A DNA stretch of 64,000 nucleotides, taken from the NCBI RefSeq assembly GCF_007748095.1, contig NZ_CP036287.1:4092001-4156000 (forward strand), in the 5' to 3' direction. The notes below the pieces were generated by a model, which made no database searches, was not told the origin of the DNA, and saw nothing but the letters and a program-made list of their open reading frames with translations. The stretch is from Engelhardtia mirabilis. Lineage in GTDB: Bacteria > Planctomycetota > UBA1135 > GCA-002686595. A program made the position numbers and the translations under genes. Of this stretch, positions 8,163 through 16,877 are shown piece by piece (within the stretch, counting starts at the first letter, position 1; each line of letters begins with the position of its first letter).

Positions 8163-11135
8163 ATGCAGCTACGAACTCGACTTGCCCCCGCCGCCCTCTC
8201 CGTCTGCCTCGCCCTCGGTGTCGCCGCGCCCGCGGGCGCCCAGGACATCGTCGTAGTCAATGTGGCCGACCTCGAACTCGACGGATCGGAGTGGCCCGCC
8301 GACCTCGGCCGAGGACTCGGCTGGTTTCGACCGGGTGAGTTCGAACTGAGGCTGGCGTTGGACGGAGCCCCGGAGGCGTACCTGGTCACGGCCCTCGACG
8401 ACCAGGGCTGGATCGGCTACGAGGGCCTCGTCGCCGAACTACGCAGGGGCGCGATCGTGGCGGACCTGGGCCCTGGGGCGATCCTCGAAGGGTCCACGGA
8501 GCTGCGCGGCACCCTGACGCTGCCCGCGCCCGAGCGGGGTGACGCGCCCCTGCGGCTGCGTTTCCGTGCGCCGCGCGGTGCCTTATCGCGCGGTGCCTTA
8601 TCGCGCGGTGCCTTGTCGCGCGGTGCCTTGTCGCGCGGTGCCTTGGAGTCCAGCGGCCCCCTCGACCTGGCCTATGGCCGTGCGAGACACTACGCGCAGC
8701 TGTTGGGACGCGACCTGCCGGGATCGGCCTGGTTCCGGCATCTGCGCGGCCGATCGCTCGCGCAGCTCGAGGCCGCGAGCGATGCATCGGAGGGCAGTGG
8801 CGTCGATGCCCCCCACAGCTCCTTGGAGCTGCGCTTCGGCTCGATTCACGGTCGCGACGGTGAGCTCGGGCCCTGGCGCGATCGCTGGCGCACCGACGAC
8901 GCCGCGACCTTCAGTCTGGTCTCCGGCGGCCGCGCCTTGGCGGAGAACATGCAGCTCGATCGCATGTTGCCCCTGACCGTGCCCGCCGAGGACACGGTGG
9001 AGTTGGACTCGATCGAGGGCGTGACCGTCGCAGCCTTCGACTGGGGCCCCTTGGTCGAGGGACTGGATCCAGTGCGCGACGCCCTCGCCGCGCACATTCC
9101 GGCGGACCAATACGCCCTGTATTCCCCGTCGCTGGACGCCTTCTCGCGCCTGCTGGACGAGCTCGAAGCCGACGGTGCGCCCGTGGTCGCCGCACTCGAG
9201 ACACGCGCGCGGGACGCGCGCACGCGCCAGATGTACGAGCGGCAGCTCTGCGCGCCCCTGGGACTCGTCGCGCGGACCCTGGGCGCACTGGTCGTGCGCT
9301 CGGTCGCCGTCACCGGAGGCGACCCCTACCTGCGAACCGGCACCGACCTCGCGCTGCTGTTCGAGACACCCGGCCCGGGGGTGCTCGCCGAGTGGCTCCA
9401 CGGGCAACAGCGTGCCGCCGCCGAGGCCCACGCCTTGGCCCGCACGGTCGAGACCACCGTCGGACCCTGGTCGGTGCGCGGCGTCGTCACGCCGGACCGC
9501 TCGATCAGCTCCTGGGTCGCCAGCGGCGCGGACTTCGTGGTCGTCAGCAACTCGATCCGCCAGTTGGAGGTCCTGGCGCAGGTCGAGGCGGGCAACCTGC
9601 CCGCCGCCGCCGAATCGCAGGAGTACCGCTTCTTCAGGTCTCGCTATCCCCTCGGCACAGAAGACGAGACCGCTTTCGTGATCGTGCCCGACGCCGCCAT
9701 CCGCACCTGGTGCAGCCCCCTGTGGCGCATCGCGACCGCGCGGCGCACGCGCGCCCTGGCCTACCTCGAGGACATCGCCGTGGCCTGGCGCTTCGCGCCG
9801 GTGCTCGAGCGCCTGGGCCTCCCGCCGGTACCGCGCGACGACGCCAGCCGCGCCATCGACGGTCTGGGCGAGCTGGCGCTGACCGTCGACGGTCCCGTCT
9901 CGGAGCACTACGGTTCGATTGCCTTCCTGACCCCCATCGCCGAGTTGGCCCTGACCCACGTGTCCAAGCGCGAGGCCGAGCTCTACGACACCTGGCGCGA
10001 CGGGTTCGAGCGCAACTGGAGCAACTTCTTCGATCCGATCGGCGCGTCGGTGCGCCAGACCGAGAGCTCGCTTGCGGTGGACCTCAGCGTGATCCCGCTG
10101 ATCCTGGGCAGCGACTACCGCGACATGATTCAGGTCGTCGGCGCACAGTCCCTGGAGGGCCGCGACGGCGATCCCCACGAAGGTGCGGTCGTGCACTTCA
10201 CCAGCGCCCTCGATCCCGAGGGGGAGGAGATCCAGGAGGCCGGCCGCGACCTGTCCGGCTTCGTCGACGGCTTCGGGCCCAACGCGCTGAGCTGGCTCGG
10301 GGACTGGTGGTCGATCCACGCCGACGACAGCGAGCTCCTGGACGAACTGCTCGAGGCCGAGGATCTCAACGATGCCTGGGACACGCTGGAGGCCGACCTG
10401 GACCTGCTGCCGGTGGTGTTCGAGGTCGGCGTGGCCAAGCCCCTGGCCCTGGCCGGGTTCCTGACCGCGATCCGGGCCATGGCCGAGAGTTCGGCGCCGG
10501 GTCTCGTGGACTGGCACACGGACCAGACCGCGGATGGGCGAGCCTTCGTGCGCGTGGCCAGCACGGCTCTCTCCGACGACGAGTTGGCTCTGTACTACTC
10601 AACCACGCCGCGCTCGCTGATCGTCTCGTTCAACCGCGAGGCCCTGGTGGCGGCCCTGGACCGCTGGAACCCGCCCGCGGACGAGAACGGCGAACGGCCG
10701 GCGCGACCCGACGAGACCGCCCCCACCCCGTGGCTGGGTGAGAGCGTGGCCTTCGAGTTCGAACCCCGCGCATTGCTCTACCTGGGTTTGATGGACGGCG
10801 ACGACCCGCGTGAGCTGCCCCTCGAGGCGAGCTTCGCGAACCTCCCTGCCCTCGACGAGTGGCACCGGCTGTTCCCCGGCCGGGATCCGGTCGAGGTGCA
10901 CGAGGAGCTATTCGGCGAGCGGCTGGTGTGTCCGAGCGGCGGCACGTACGTCTGGGACGCCGAGGCCGGGCGCATGGCGTCGAGCGTCTACGGTCATCCG
11001 GGCGCACCGCAGCATCCCGCGGGGGCCCAGGTGCTGCCCCCGGCGCTGCGCGATCTGGCGCGGATCCGATTGGGCCTGACCTTCGAGACCGCCGTCGACG
11101 GGCTGCGCGCCCGGGGCGAGCTGCTGCGCCGCTGA
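8163..11135 (+). CDS. Large secreted protein of unknown function with ALSRG tandem repeats
   Basis: A 990-residue protein whose ATG at 8163 follows AGGAGA at good spacing. Residues 1-25 are a signal peptide ending A-G-A-Q. Near residues 138-162 a five-residue unit A-L-S-R-G is repeated five times, encoded by a 15-bp DNA repeat. The remainder is acidic, rich in W, D and E, and has no cysteine pairs or membrane helices that I can see. Several segments resemble surface or periplasmic proteins of the DUF3352 type (long alternating helices with 'ALPR-like' blocks), but I cannot confirm this. No enzymatic motif is visible. Confidence 0.75.
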   Translation: MQLRTRLAPAALSVCLALGVAAPAGAQDIVVVNVADLELDGSEWPADLGRGLGWFRPGEFELRLALDGAPEAYLVTALDDQGWIGYEGLVAELRRGAIVADLGPGAILEGSTELRGTLTLPAPERGDAPLRLRFRAPRGALSRGALSRGALSRGALSRGALESSGPLDLAYGRARHYAQLLGRDLPGSAWFRHLRGRSLAQLEAASDASEGSGVDAPHSSLELRFGSIHGRDGELGPWRDRWRTDDAATFSLVSGGRALAENMQLDRMLPLTVPAEDTVELDSIEGVTVAAFDWGPLVEGLDPVRDALAAHIPADQYALYSPSLDAFSRLLDELEADGAPVVAALETRARDARTRQMYERQLCAPLGLVARTLGALVVRSVAVTGGDPYLRTGTDLALLFETPGPGVLAEWLHGQQRAAAEAHALARTVETTVGPWSVRGVVTPDRSISSWVASGADFVVVSNSIRQLEVLAQVEAGNLPAAAESQEYRFFRSRYPLGTEDETAFVIVPDAAIRTWCSPLWRIATARRTRALAYLEDIAVAWRFAPVLERLGLPPVPRDDASRAIDGLGELALTVDGPVSEHYGSIAFLTPIAELALTHVSKREAELYDTWRDGFERNWSNFFDPIGASVRQTESSLAVDLSVIPLILGSDYRDMIQVVGAQSLEGRDGDPHEGAVVHFTSALDPEGEEIQEAGRDLSGFVDGFGPNALSWLGDWWSIHADDSELLDELLEAEDLNDAWDTLEADLDLLPVVFEVGVAKPLALAGFLTAIRAMAESSAPGLVDWHTDQTADGRAFVRVASTALSDDELALYYSTTPRSLIVSFNREALVAALDRWNPPADENGERPARPDETAPTPWLGESVAFEFEPRALLYLGLMDGDDPRELPLEASFANLPALDEWHRLFPGRDPVEVHEELFGERLVCPSGGTYVWDAEAGRMASSVYGHPGAPQHPAGAQVLPPALRDLARIRLGLTFETAVDGLRARGELLRR
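8573..8648 (+). repeat. 15-bp tandem repeat, five copies, inside a coding sequence
   Basis: The unit CGCGGTGCCTTATCG recurs five times at 15-base spacing with only A/G changes at one position. It is in frame and encodes the pentapeptide A-L-S-R-G. Because the unit length is a multiple of three, copy-number change would keep the frame. It is the only such array in this gene. Confidence 0.9.
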
Positions 11136-11162
11136 GGCCGCCCACCACCGAAAGGAGCCAGC

Positions 11163-12119
11163 GTGGGGCAATCAACGAGCTGGACACCGCCCGAGGTCGC
11201 CCCAGGCGCCGAGCTGCGCGCTTGCCTGCCCGTCGAGGGCTGGCGGGCGGCGATGGGCGTGATCGCCGCCCGCCACGGGCTGGATACCGCCTCCTTGGAA
11301 CCCTTCGCGGGCGGCTCCGACGTCGTTTGGGCCTGCGGTGACCGCGTGGTCAAGCTGACCGATCCGCGCTGCTCCTGGCAGCTCGCCGCAGAGGCGGACT
11401 GGCTCGAGCGGCTGGCCGGACGGACCTCACTGGCCACGCCGCGGCTAATCGACATGGGCGAGCTGGAAGGTTGGCCCTACCTCGTTCTCTCGCTCTTGCC
11501 CGGTCGCGCCCTGGGCGAGTTCTGGCCCGCACTGCCCTACGACGAGCGGCGCCGCCTGGCCGCCGACATCGGGAACTTCATCGCCGAACTGCACGGCGTC
11601 GATCCGAGCGACGCCCCGCGCACCTGGCCCGACTTCTGGACTGACTGCCGCGAGCGCGCACCGGTGCGCGACCTGGGCGATCCGCGGTTGCCGGATTGGG
11701 CCAGGCCCCTGGCCGAGGAGGTCGGCTCGTTCCTCGAAGCCGAGGGACCGCTCGACGCGCAACGCCATGTGTGCCTGCACACGGAGTTGCTCGACCAGCA
11801 CCTCTTCGCCCGAGAGCGCGCCGGCAGGGTCGAGCTGTGCGGCGTGCTCGACTTCGCCGACGGTCGCGTGGGCCCCGCCGAGTACGACTTCCCGCCCCTG
11901 GCCGATTTCGTATTCCGCGGCGAGGGCGACCTGCTACGCACCTGCCTCGAGGCCTACGGTCGACCCGGGGTCGAGCTGAACCACGGCCTCGCCCGTCGGC
12001 TCCTGGCCTGGGGACTCTCCCACCGCTTCGGTCGACTTCAGCGCATGCTCGCCGCCGTTGCGCCGAGCCGGCCGCGCACCCTGGACGAGCTCGCGACGCT
12101 GCTCTTCGGTCTCGACTGA
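11163..12119 (+). CDS. Aminoglycoside phosphotransferase-like kinase (APH fold)
   Basis: A 318-residue protein with APH/choline-kinase fold features: an N-lobe lysine in RVVKLTD, a nucleotide-lobe hinge in YLVLSLLPG, the catalytic loop at LHTELLDQHLF and the metal motif LDFADGRVGPAEYDF. In the catalytic loop the usual H-G-D is H-T-E, so the catalytic Asp is replaced by Glu; this HTE form occurs in an uncharacterised branch of the superfamily. The GTG at 11163 follows GAAAGGAG, a strong binding site. The substrate is unknown; a drug-resistance role should not be assumed. Confidence 0.8.
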   Translation: MGQSTSWTPPEVAPGAELRACLPVEGWRAAMGVIAARHGLDTASLEPFAGGSDVVWACGDRVVKLTDPRCSWQLAAEADWLERLAGRTSLATPRLIDMGELEGWPYLVLSLLPGRALGEFWPALPYDERRRLAADIGNFIAELHGVDPSDAPRTWPDFWTDCRERAPVRDLGDPRLPDWARPLAEEVGSFLEAEGPLDAQRHVCLHTELLDQHLFARERAGRVELCGVLDFADGRVGPAEYDFPPLADFVFRGEGDLLRTCLEAYGRPGVELNHGLARRLLAWGLSHRFGRLQRMLAAVAPSRPRTLDELATLLFGLD

Positions 12120-12267
12120 CGACCGCGGAAGTCGACCGCCGAACCCGGTCCTCCTGGTTAGCCAGCTCGGACTGTTCATGAGGACATGCTCGTGAGTAGT
12201 CCGGGCTAGTGTCCTGGACACTGGATGGCCGGCCGAAGACAGGCCAAATGCTCGCGGCGGTGGCGAT

Positions 12268-13557
12268 TCAGCCTTCCGACAACTCCAAGGAGCGGCGGGC
12301 GACCTTCCAGTCGGCCAGGGCCGCACCCACTGCCGAGGGCTCGCCGAACAGGCGTACGCGCAGGGCGCGCCCGGGGCCCAGGGGTAGGACCTCGAACCAG
12401 AAGCTGCGCCCGGCGGACTCGAACTCGCAAGCCTGGCCGCGGCCCAGAGAGCAGCGCACCGGTCGCACGCGCTGCACTTCCTGCTGTGCGCGGACCTGCG
12501 CGATGGTGGCCTCGATGTAGTCCGCGGCCTCCTGGGCGCCGATGGCGTAGCCGCCGAACTCGAGCGTCACCTGCTCGCCGCCGCCGTAGAGGGTCGTGGT
12601 GAAGCGGGTGTGGTCCGCGTCGTCGCTGAGGAACCAGTGACTGGGCAGCTCGACAGTCAGGTCCAGGTCGTCGACGGTGCGCGGCACCGATCGGTAGCGC
12701 AGGCCCAGGAGCAACGCTTTGGTCACCGCGGCGCCGGTGGCGCAGTTCAGGCCGACTTCGAAGGTCGCCGAGCCCTCGAGCTGGAAGTCGATCCCCGAGC
12801 CGAACACGCTGCGCTCGCCCGACCAGTCGAGTTCCACCAAGCGGTGGGCCCGGGTGTCCACGATCAGCTTGCAGTCCCCTTCGTAGCGCACGGCGAGCAC
12901 GGCCGTCTCCTCGCGACGCACCTCCGAGCTGACCAGGCGGCCGACCAACCGCGCCAGGCCCAGCTCGTCCACGGACACCAGCTCGAATTCGCCCAGGGCC
13001 GTCACGTCCCCCACGGCGTCGGTCAAGAGGGTCCCCACCGCGTGGGGCGCGACCGTCAAGCTCTCGCCGACGCCGACGCCCACTGGCAGGCCCAGGTCGA
13101 AGCCGAAGCTCGACGCCTCCGCGAGCAGTCCGTCCATGACTCGGCCGCGCACCCCACGCCCAACGGTACTGGCGTCGAACATGCCCTCCCGCTCGCGGTA
13201 GGCCACGCGGACGCCGACCAGCTCGGGGTCACGCACGGTGCGCTCGACGCTCTGGTCGAAGCGCAGGAACCGGCGCACCCCCTCCCAGCCCCCGTTCTCG
13301 ATCGCGGTGAACTCGTCCACCAGTGCGATCGTGCGACGCTCGTCCACCGGCGCGCGCGAGCGCCCCTGCGGCGTCTCCGTGGTGAGCGAACCGCGCACGC
13401 GCGAGGTCCACTCGACCAGCACCGGTCGGCCGACCTGAGGCACCGAACTCAGATCGTGCAGCACCTCCGCGGCGGTAGGTTCCTGGTACGAGGCCGCAAG
13501 GCCGGCCGCTAGGCAGGTGACCAGACTCGAAGCCAGGCTCGTCTTCGTCATTCCCAT
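12268..13557 (-). CDS. Secreted protein of unknown function
   Basis: About 429 residues, beginning M-G-M-T-K-T-S and followed by a hydrophobic core SLVTCLAAGLAA, a signal peptide. The frame is open upstream to 13608, but that extension is arginine-rich and precedes the signal peptide, so ATG 13557 is preferred; ATG 13551 is equally possible. The mature part is mostly beta-type with a central region of about 200 residues and a separable C-terminal domain from about residue 305 (TVELPSHWFLSDD), reminiscent of outer-membrane-associated lipid or stress-binding proteins. I do not recognise a family. Confidence 0.7.
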   Translation of the reverse strand: MGMTKTSLASSLVTCLAAGLAASYQEPTAAEVLHDLSSVPQVGRPVLVEWTSRVRGSLTTETPQGRSRAPVDERRTIALVDEFTAIENGGWEGVRRFLRFDQSVERTVRDPELVGVRVAYREREGMFDASTVGRGVRGRVMDGLLAEASSFGFDLGLPVGVGVGESLTVAPHAVGTLLTDAVGDVTALGEFELVSVDELGLARLVGRLVSSEVRREETAVLAVRYEGDCKLIVDTRAHRLVELDWSGERSVFGSGIDFQLEGSATFEVGLNCATGAAVTKALLLGLRYRSVPRTVDDLDLTVELPSHWFLSDDADHTRFTTTLYGGGEQVTLEFGGYAIGAQEAADYIEATIAQVRAQQEVQRVRPVRCSLGRGQACEFESAGRSFWFEVLPLGPGRALRVRLFGEPSAVGAALADWKVARRSLELSEG

Positions 13558-13709
13558 GGTCACAGGACTGGCGCGGCGCCACGCTCGGCGGCGCCCGTCC
13601 GGGTCCATTCTGGACCTTATCGCGCCGATCGCGGAACCGCCGCGGGAATAGGTCGTGCGGGGTCGTCGTCCAGCTCCGCGCCGCCACGACCGCCCTCCAG
13701 AGAGCTCCC

Positions 13710-14027
13710 ATCCAGACCCGTTTCGTCGTCCCGCTCCTGTTCGCCGCCCTCGCCAGCGCCTGCCAGGTCCCGCACCGACACGGGTGAGAGCTGCCCTCGA
13801 AGGCGGCGGAGACGACCTCGGAACAGCCCACGCTGGCCGAGTTCCAGATTCTCACCCTCCAGAACGCCTCGGCCGCGGAACTATCCATGACTCTCCGGCC
13901 CCTGGTGCCCGAGTCGCTGCGCCTGACGGCCAATCAACGCACCAACTCGTCGATCGTCTCCGGACCCCTGGATCAGGTCGATCAACTGAGAGCCCTGGTG
14001 GACCGCCTCGACCGGGAGGTTCGCTGA
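13710..14027 (+). pseudogene. Broken small lipoprotein with a secretin N-domain-like segment
   Basis: One frame reads a lipoprotein signal (VVPLLFAALASAC) from 13710, then a TGA at 13785-13787, then continues in the same frame through a segment resembling the short NolW/secretin N domain: NASAAELSMTLRPLVP followed by ANQRTNSSIVSG and DQLRALVDRLD. Those three blocks are the usual secretin N-domain signature. No ATG, GTG or TTG lies at the right place before the signal; the codon there is ATC. With both start and an internal stop lost, it is best called a pseudogene. A 46-residue remnant could still be made from ATG 13887. Confidence 0.55.
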
Positions 14028-14183
14028 CAGGGAGGATGATCCAGGAGGGCTCGTCGAGCGGGCCCGCGCCAGTTCTCGGCCGCGCGGATCTGACTGCCGG
14101 GGCTTCACTTCGGCGTCCGCTTCGGCGAGAACCTGCACGGTTCGATCGACCGCCGCGCGGACGGTACCTCCCGCAACCTCCCC

Positions 14184-15491
14184 TTGAAGCCCGAACAGAT
14201 CACCGAGACCGCCCGTCGTCTGCGCACGGCCGAGTCCGGCGTTCGCATCCTGCGCACGCTGAGCTGGTCGCCCGAGGTGCGGCGGGAGTTCTTCGCCCGG
14301 GACGCCCGCGAGCTGCCGCGGGTGACCTACCCGGTCATGAACGCGGCGCCGATCCACGCCCAGTTGGCCGAGATTCGTCGGGGCATCGAGGGCGACGGCA
14401 CGGTTGCACGCTGGCTGCGCCGCTGCGCGGATGCGATCGGCAGCTCGGCGGACATGCTGGCCAGCGCCGGCACGCCGGCCTTCCTCGAGTACGGCAAGCG
14501 GCTCTACGGCACCCCGACCAGCCAACAGGGGGACGCCACGGCCCTGGCCCTGGCCCAGACGGTCGAGCGGGTGTGCGACAGCGTCGCCGGCCTCGACCTG
14601 GGCGCGCCCTCGGCCGCCTGCCACTTCGCCACCGCCGTGGCCCAGGGCCTGCGCCGCGCCTGCGTGCGGCTGTTCGGCGACCAAGCGCCCGAGGTGGTCG
14701 TCGTGGACCAGCTCTCGGCCAATGCCCTGGCCGGGCCACGCCGCATCCAGGTCCGGCGCGACGCCTGCTTCACTGACCGCGACCTGAACCAGTTGATCCA
14801 GCACGAGGCCTACGTCCACGTGTGCACCTCGCTCAACGGTCGCGCCCAGGCCAAGCTGCCGATCCTGGCCGCCTCCCACGCGGGGACGACTCGCACCCAA
14901 GAAGGGCTGGCGGTCTTCGCCGAGTTCATCACCGGCACCCAGGACCCCGACCGACTGCGGCGCCTGGCGGACCGCGTGCTCGCGATCGACATGGCCCTGC
15001 GGGGCGCGGACTTCCTCGAGGTCTACCGCTTCTTCCTGGGCCGCGGCATTCCCCGCGAGCAAGCCTTCGAGAATGCCCGTCGGGTATTCCGCGGCGGCGT
15101 GGTCGAAGGCGGTGTTCCGTTCACCAAGGACGTGGTTTACCTGGACGGCTTCCTGCGGGTCACGAACATGCTGCGGGCGATCGTGGCCGGGGGGCGTGCC
15201 GACTGCCTGTCGCTCCTGTTCTGCGGCAAGTTGGACCTCGAGGACTTTCCGGCCCTGGCGGAGCTGAGCGAGATCGGCCTGTGCGCGCCACCGACTTACC
15301 TGCCCCCCTGGGCCGCCGACCGCCGTTTCCTGGTGTCGTACCTGGCCTACTCGCAGTTCCTGGACGGGGTCCGGGTCGACGAGCACCGCAGTCACTACCG
15401 CGAGCTGCTCGGGCGCACGGACACCGCGCCCTGGGGCGGCGAGACCGTTCCCACCGACATCCCCACCCGTGGGGCGGTGATCGACGGCTGA
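14184..15491 (+). CDS. QEGLA-motif (DUF1704) metallopeptidase, MATCAP-like
   Basis: A 435-residue protein of the family named 'flavohemoglobin expression-modulating QEGLA motif protein'. The zinc-peptidase signature HEAYVH (HExxxH) lies near residue 213 and the name-giving TQEGLAVFAEF about 25 residues later, supplying the third ligand region. Eukaryotic members of this fold (MATCAP1/2) remove C-terminal Tyr or Glu from tubulin tails. The start is TTG 14184; the frame is open to 14094 but without a better start codon. The next two plus-strand genes encode an aspartoacylase-like enzyme and RimK, which suggests a shared peptide-tail modification role. The function in bacteria is unproven. Confidence 0.82.
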   Translation: MKPEQITETARRLRTAESGVRILRTLSWSPEVRREFFARDARELPRVTYPVMNAAPIHAQLAEIRRGIEGDGTVARWLRRCADAIGSSADMLASAGTPAFLEYGKRLYGTPTSQQGDATALALAQTVERVCDSVAGLDLGAPSAACHFATAVAQGLRRACVRLFGDQAPEVVVVDQLSANALAGPRRIQVRRDACFTDRDLNQLIQHEAYVHVCTSLNGRAQAKLPILAASHAGTTRTQEGLAVFAEFITGTQDPDRLRRLADRVLAIDMALRGADFLEVYRFFLGRGIPREQAFENARRVFRGGVVEGGVPFTKDVVYLDGFLRVTNMLRAIVAGGRADCLSLLFCGKLDLEDFPALAELSEIGLCAPPTYLPPWAADRRFLVSYLAYSQFLDGVRVDEHRSHYRELLGRTDTAPWGGETVPTDIPTRGAVIDG

Positions 15492-15667
15492 CGGAGCGGA
15501 CGTCGGAGTCCAGGGTGCCGCCAGCGCGCGAGAGGCGGGCCCGTCCGGCAGGCGATGAACGGTCCCCCCCCGCTACGTCGACTGCGCCCTCCACGACACC
15601 GGTCGACCACCGTTGGTTGACGTCGATTGGTGGCGATCGTGGCCGGGCCTCTTGCTAGCCTGCTGCG

Positions 15668-16729
15668 GTGAATAGTGACAACGACGAAGGGGCCGGCAGC
15701 CTGGCCTCGACGACGGACCAGGGCCCCCTGGTCCTGAATGGGATCGAGATCCCAAAGGGCACTCGCCGCACGCTCTCCCTCCCGGTGGCGCGACGCTACA
15801 CCGCCGGCGAGGTGTCCTTGCCCGTGTGCGTCATCCATGGCCGCAGGCCCGGACCGCGGCTGTTCGTCTCGGCGGCGATCCACGGCGACGAGATCAATGG
15901 GGTCGAGATCGTCCGACGCCTCTTGAAGCGCCAGCTGCTACCGAAGCTGCGCGGCGCGCTGATCGCGGTCCCCGTGGTCAACGTCTACGGCTTCGTCGAG
16001 CAGACGCGCTACCTGCCCGACCGCCGCGACCTGAACCGCTGCTTCCCCGGCTCGGCCAAGGGCTCCCTCGCCAGCCGCTTGGCGAACACCTTCCTGCAAG
16101 AGGTCGCGAAGAAGGCCACCCACGGCATCGACCTGCACACGGGCTCGCTGCACCGCACCAACCTGCCCCAGGTGCGGGCCTCCCTCGACGTACCCGGCAG
16201 CGAAGCCCTGGCGCGCAGCTTCGGTGCGCCGGTGATCCTGGATTCCGCGATCCGCGAGGGCTCCCTGCGCGAGTCGGTCGGCGAGCTCGGGGTGCCGATG
16301 ATCATCTACGAGGCGGGCGAGGCCCTGCGCTTCGATGAGCTCGCCATCAAGGCGGGCCTGCGCGGGGTGCTCTCGGTCATGCGCGACCTGGGCATGCTGC
16401 CGGCAGTCAAGCAGAAGAGTCGCCGGGTCGAGCCCTTCGTGGCCCACGGCAGCTCGTGGGTCCGCGCTCCCGAGAGCGGCATCCTCGTCACCAAGCTGCA
16501 ACTGGGCGCACGGGTCGCCCGCGGCCAATGGCTCGGCACCATCTCGGACCCGCTCGCCGAGGAGGAGGAGCCGATCATCTCCCCCACCGACGGCGTCCTG
16601 ATCGGGCGCACGAACCTGCCCCTGGTCAACGAGGGCGACGCCGTGTTCCACATCGGCGTCTTCGAGCGTCTCGACCCCGTCGCCGACGAAGTCGACTACT
16701 TCCAGGACGAACTCACCCCCGATTCGTGA
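15668..16729 (+). CDS. Succinylglutamate desuccinylase/aspartoacylase family zinc enzyme
   Basis: A 353-residue M14-like hydrolase. The zinc site reads AIHGDEINGVEI (H-x-x-E) and GIDLHTGS (second His). The substrate-carboxylate arginine motif is RDLNRCFPG, and the likely catalytic Glu is in IIYEAGEA. The last 90 residues form a small beta domain (SGILVTKLQLGARV, biotinyl-like) as in many family members. The start is GTG 15668. Relatives are often encoded next to rimK, as here (RimK begins 149 bases on). Proposed role: removing an acyl or amino-acid group from a small molecule or peptide tail; the substrate is not readable. Confidence 0.88.
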   Translation: MNSDNDEGAGSLASTTDQGPLVLNGIEIPKGTRRTLSLPVARRYTAGEVSLPVCVIHGRRPGPRLFVSAAIHGDEINGVEIVRRLLKRQLLPKLRGALIAVPVVNVYGFVEQTRYLPDRRDLNRCFPGSAKGSLASRLANTFLQEVAKKATHGIDLHTGSLHRTNLPQVRASLDVPGSEALARSFGAPVILDSAIREGSLRESVGELGVPMIIYEAGEALRFDELAIKAGLRGVLSVMRDLGMLPAVKQKSRRVEPFVAHGSSWVRAPESGILVTKLQLGARVARGQWLGTISDPLAEEEEPIISPTDGVLIGRTNLPLVNEGDAVFHIGVFERLDPVADEVDYFQDELTPDS

Positions 16730-16877
16730 ACACGGACGGGGGGACCGCTGGAGCCCGGGCCCCCTGCTCCAACGCTGGTCCCCGGCGGCATCCCCGCCGC
16801 GGTCAGCGCGAAGCGCCCGAGAGCACGCGCCCTGAGGCCCGAGAGAACGCGACCTGAGAAACGGGCCCCAAAGAACA

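Noticed and set aside
8598..10517. Minus-strand open frame antisense to the large secreted protein
   Set aside because: It begins within the tandem repeat and has no domain; a shadow of the plus-strand gene.
13785..13787. Selenocysteine at the in-frame TGA
   Set aside because: No SECIS-like hairpin just after TGA, no Cys in homologous position, and the start codon is also lost.
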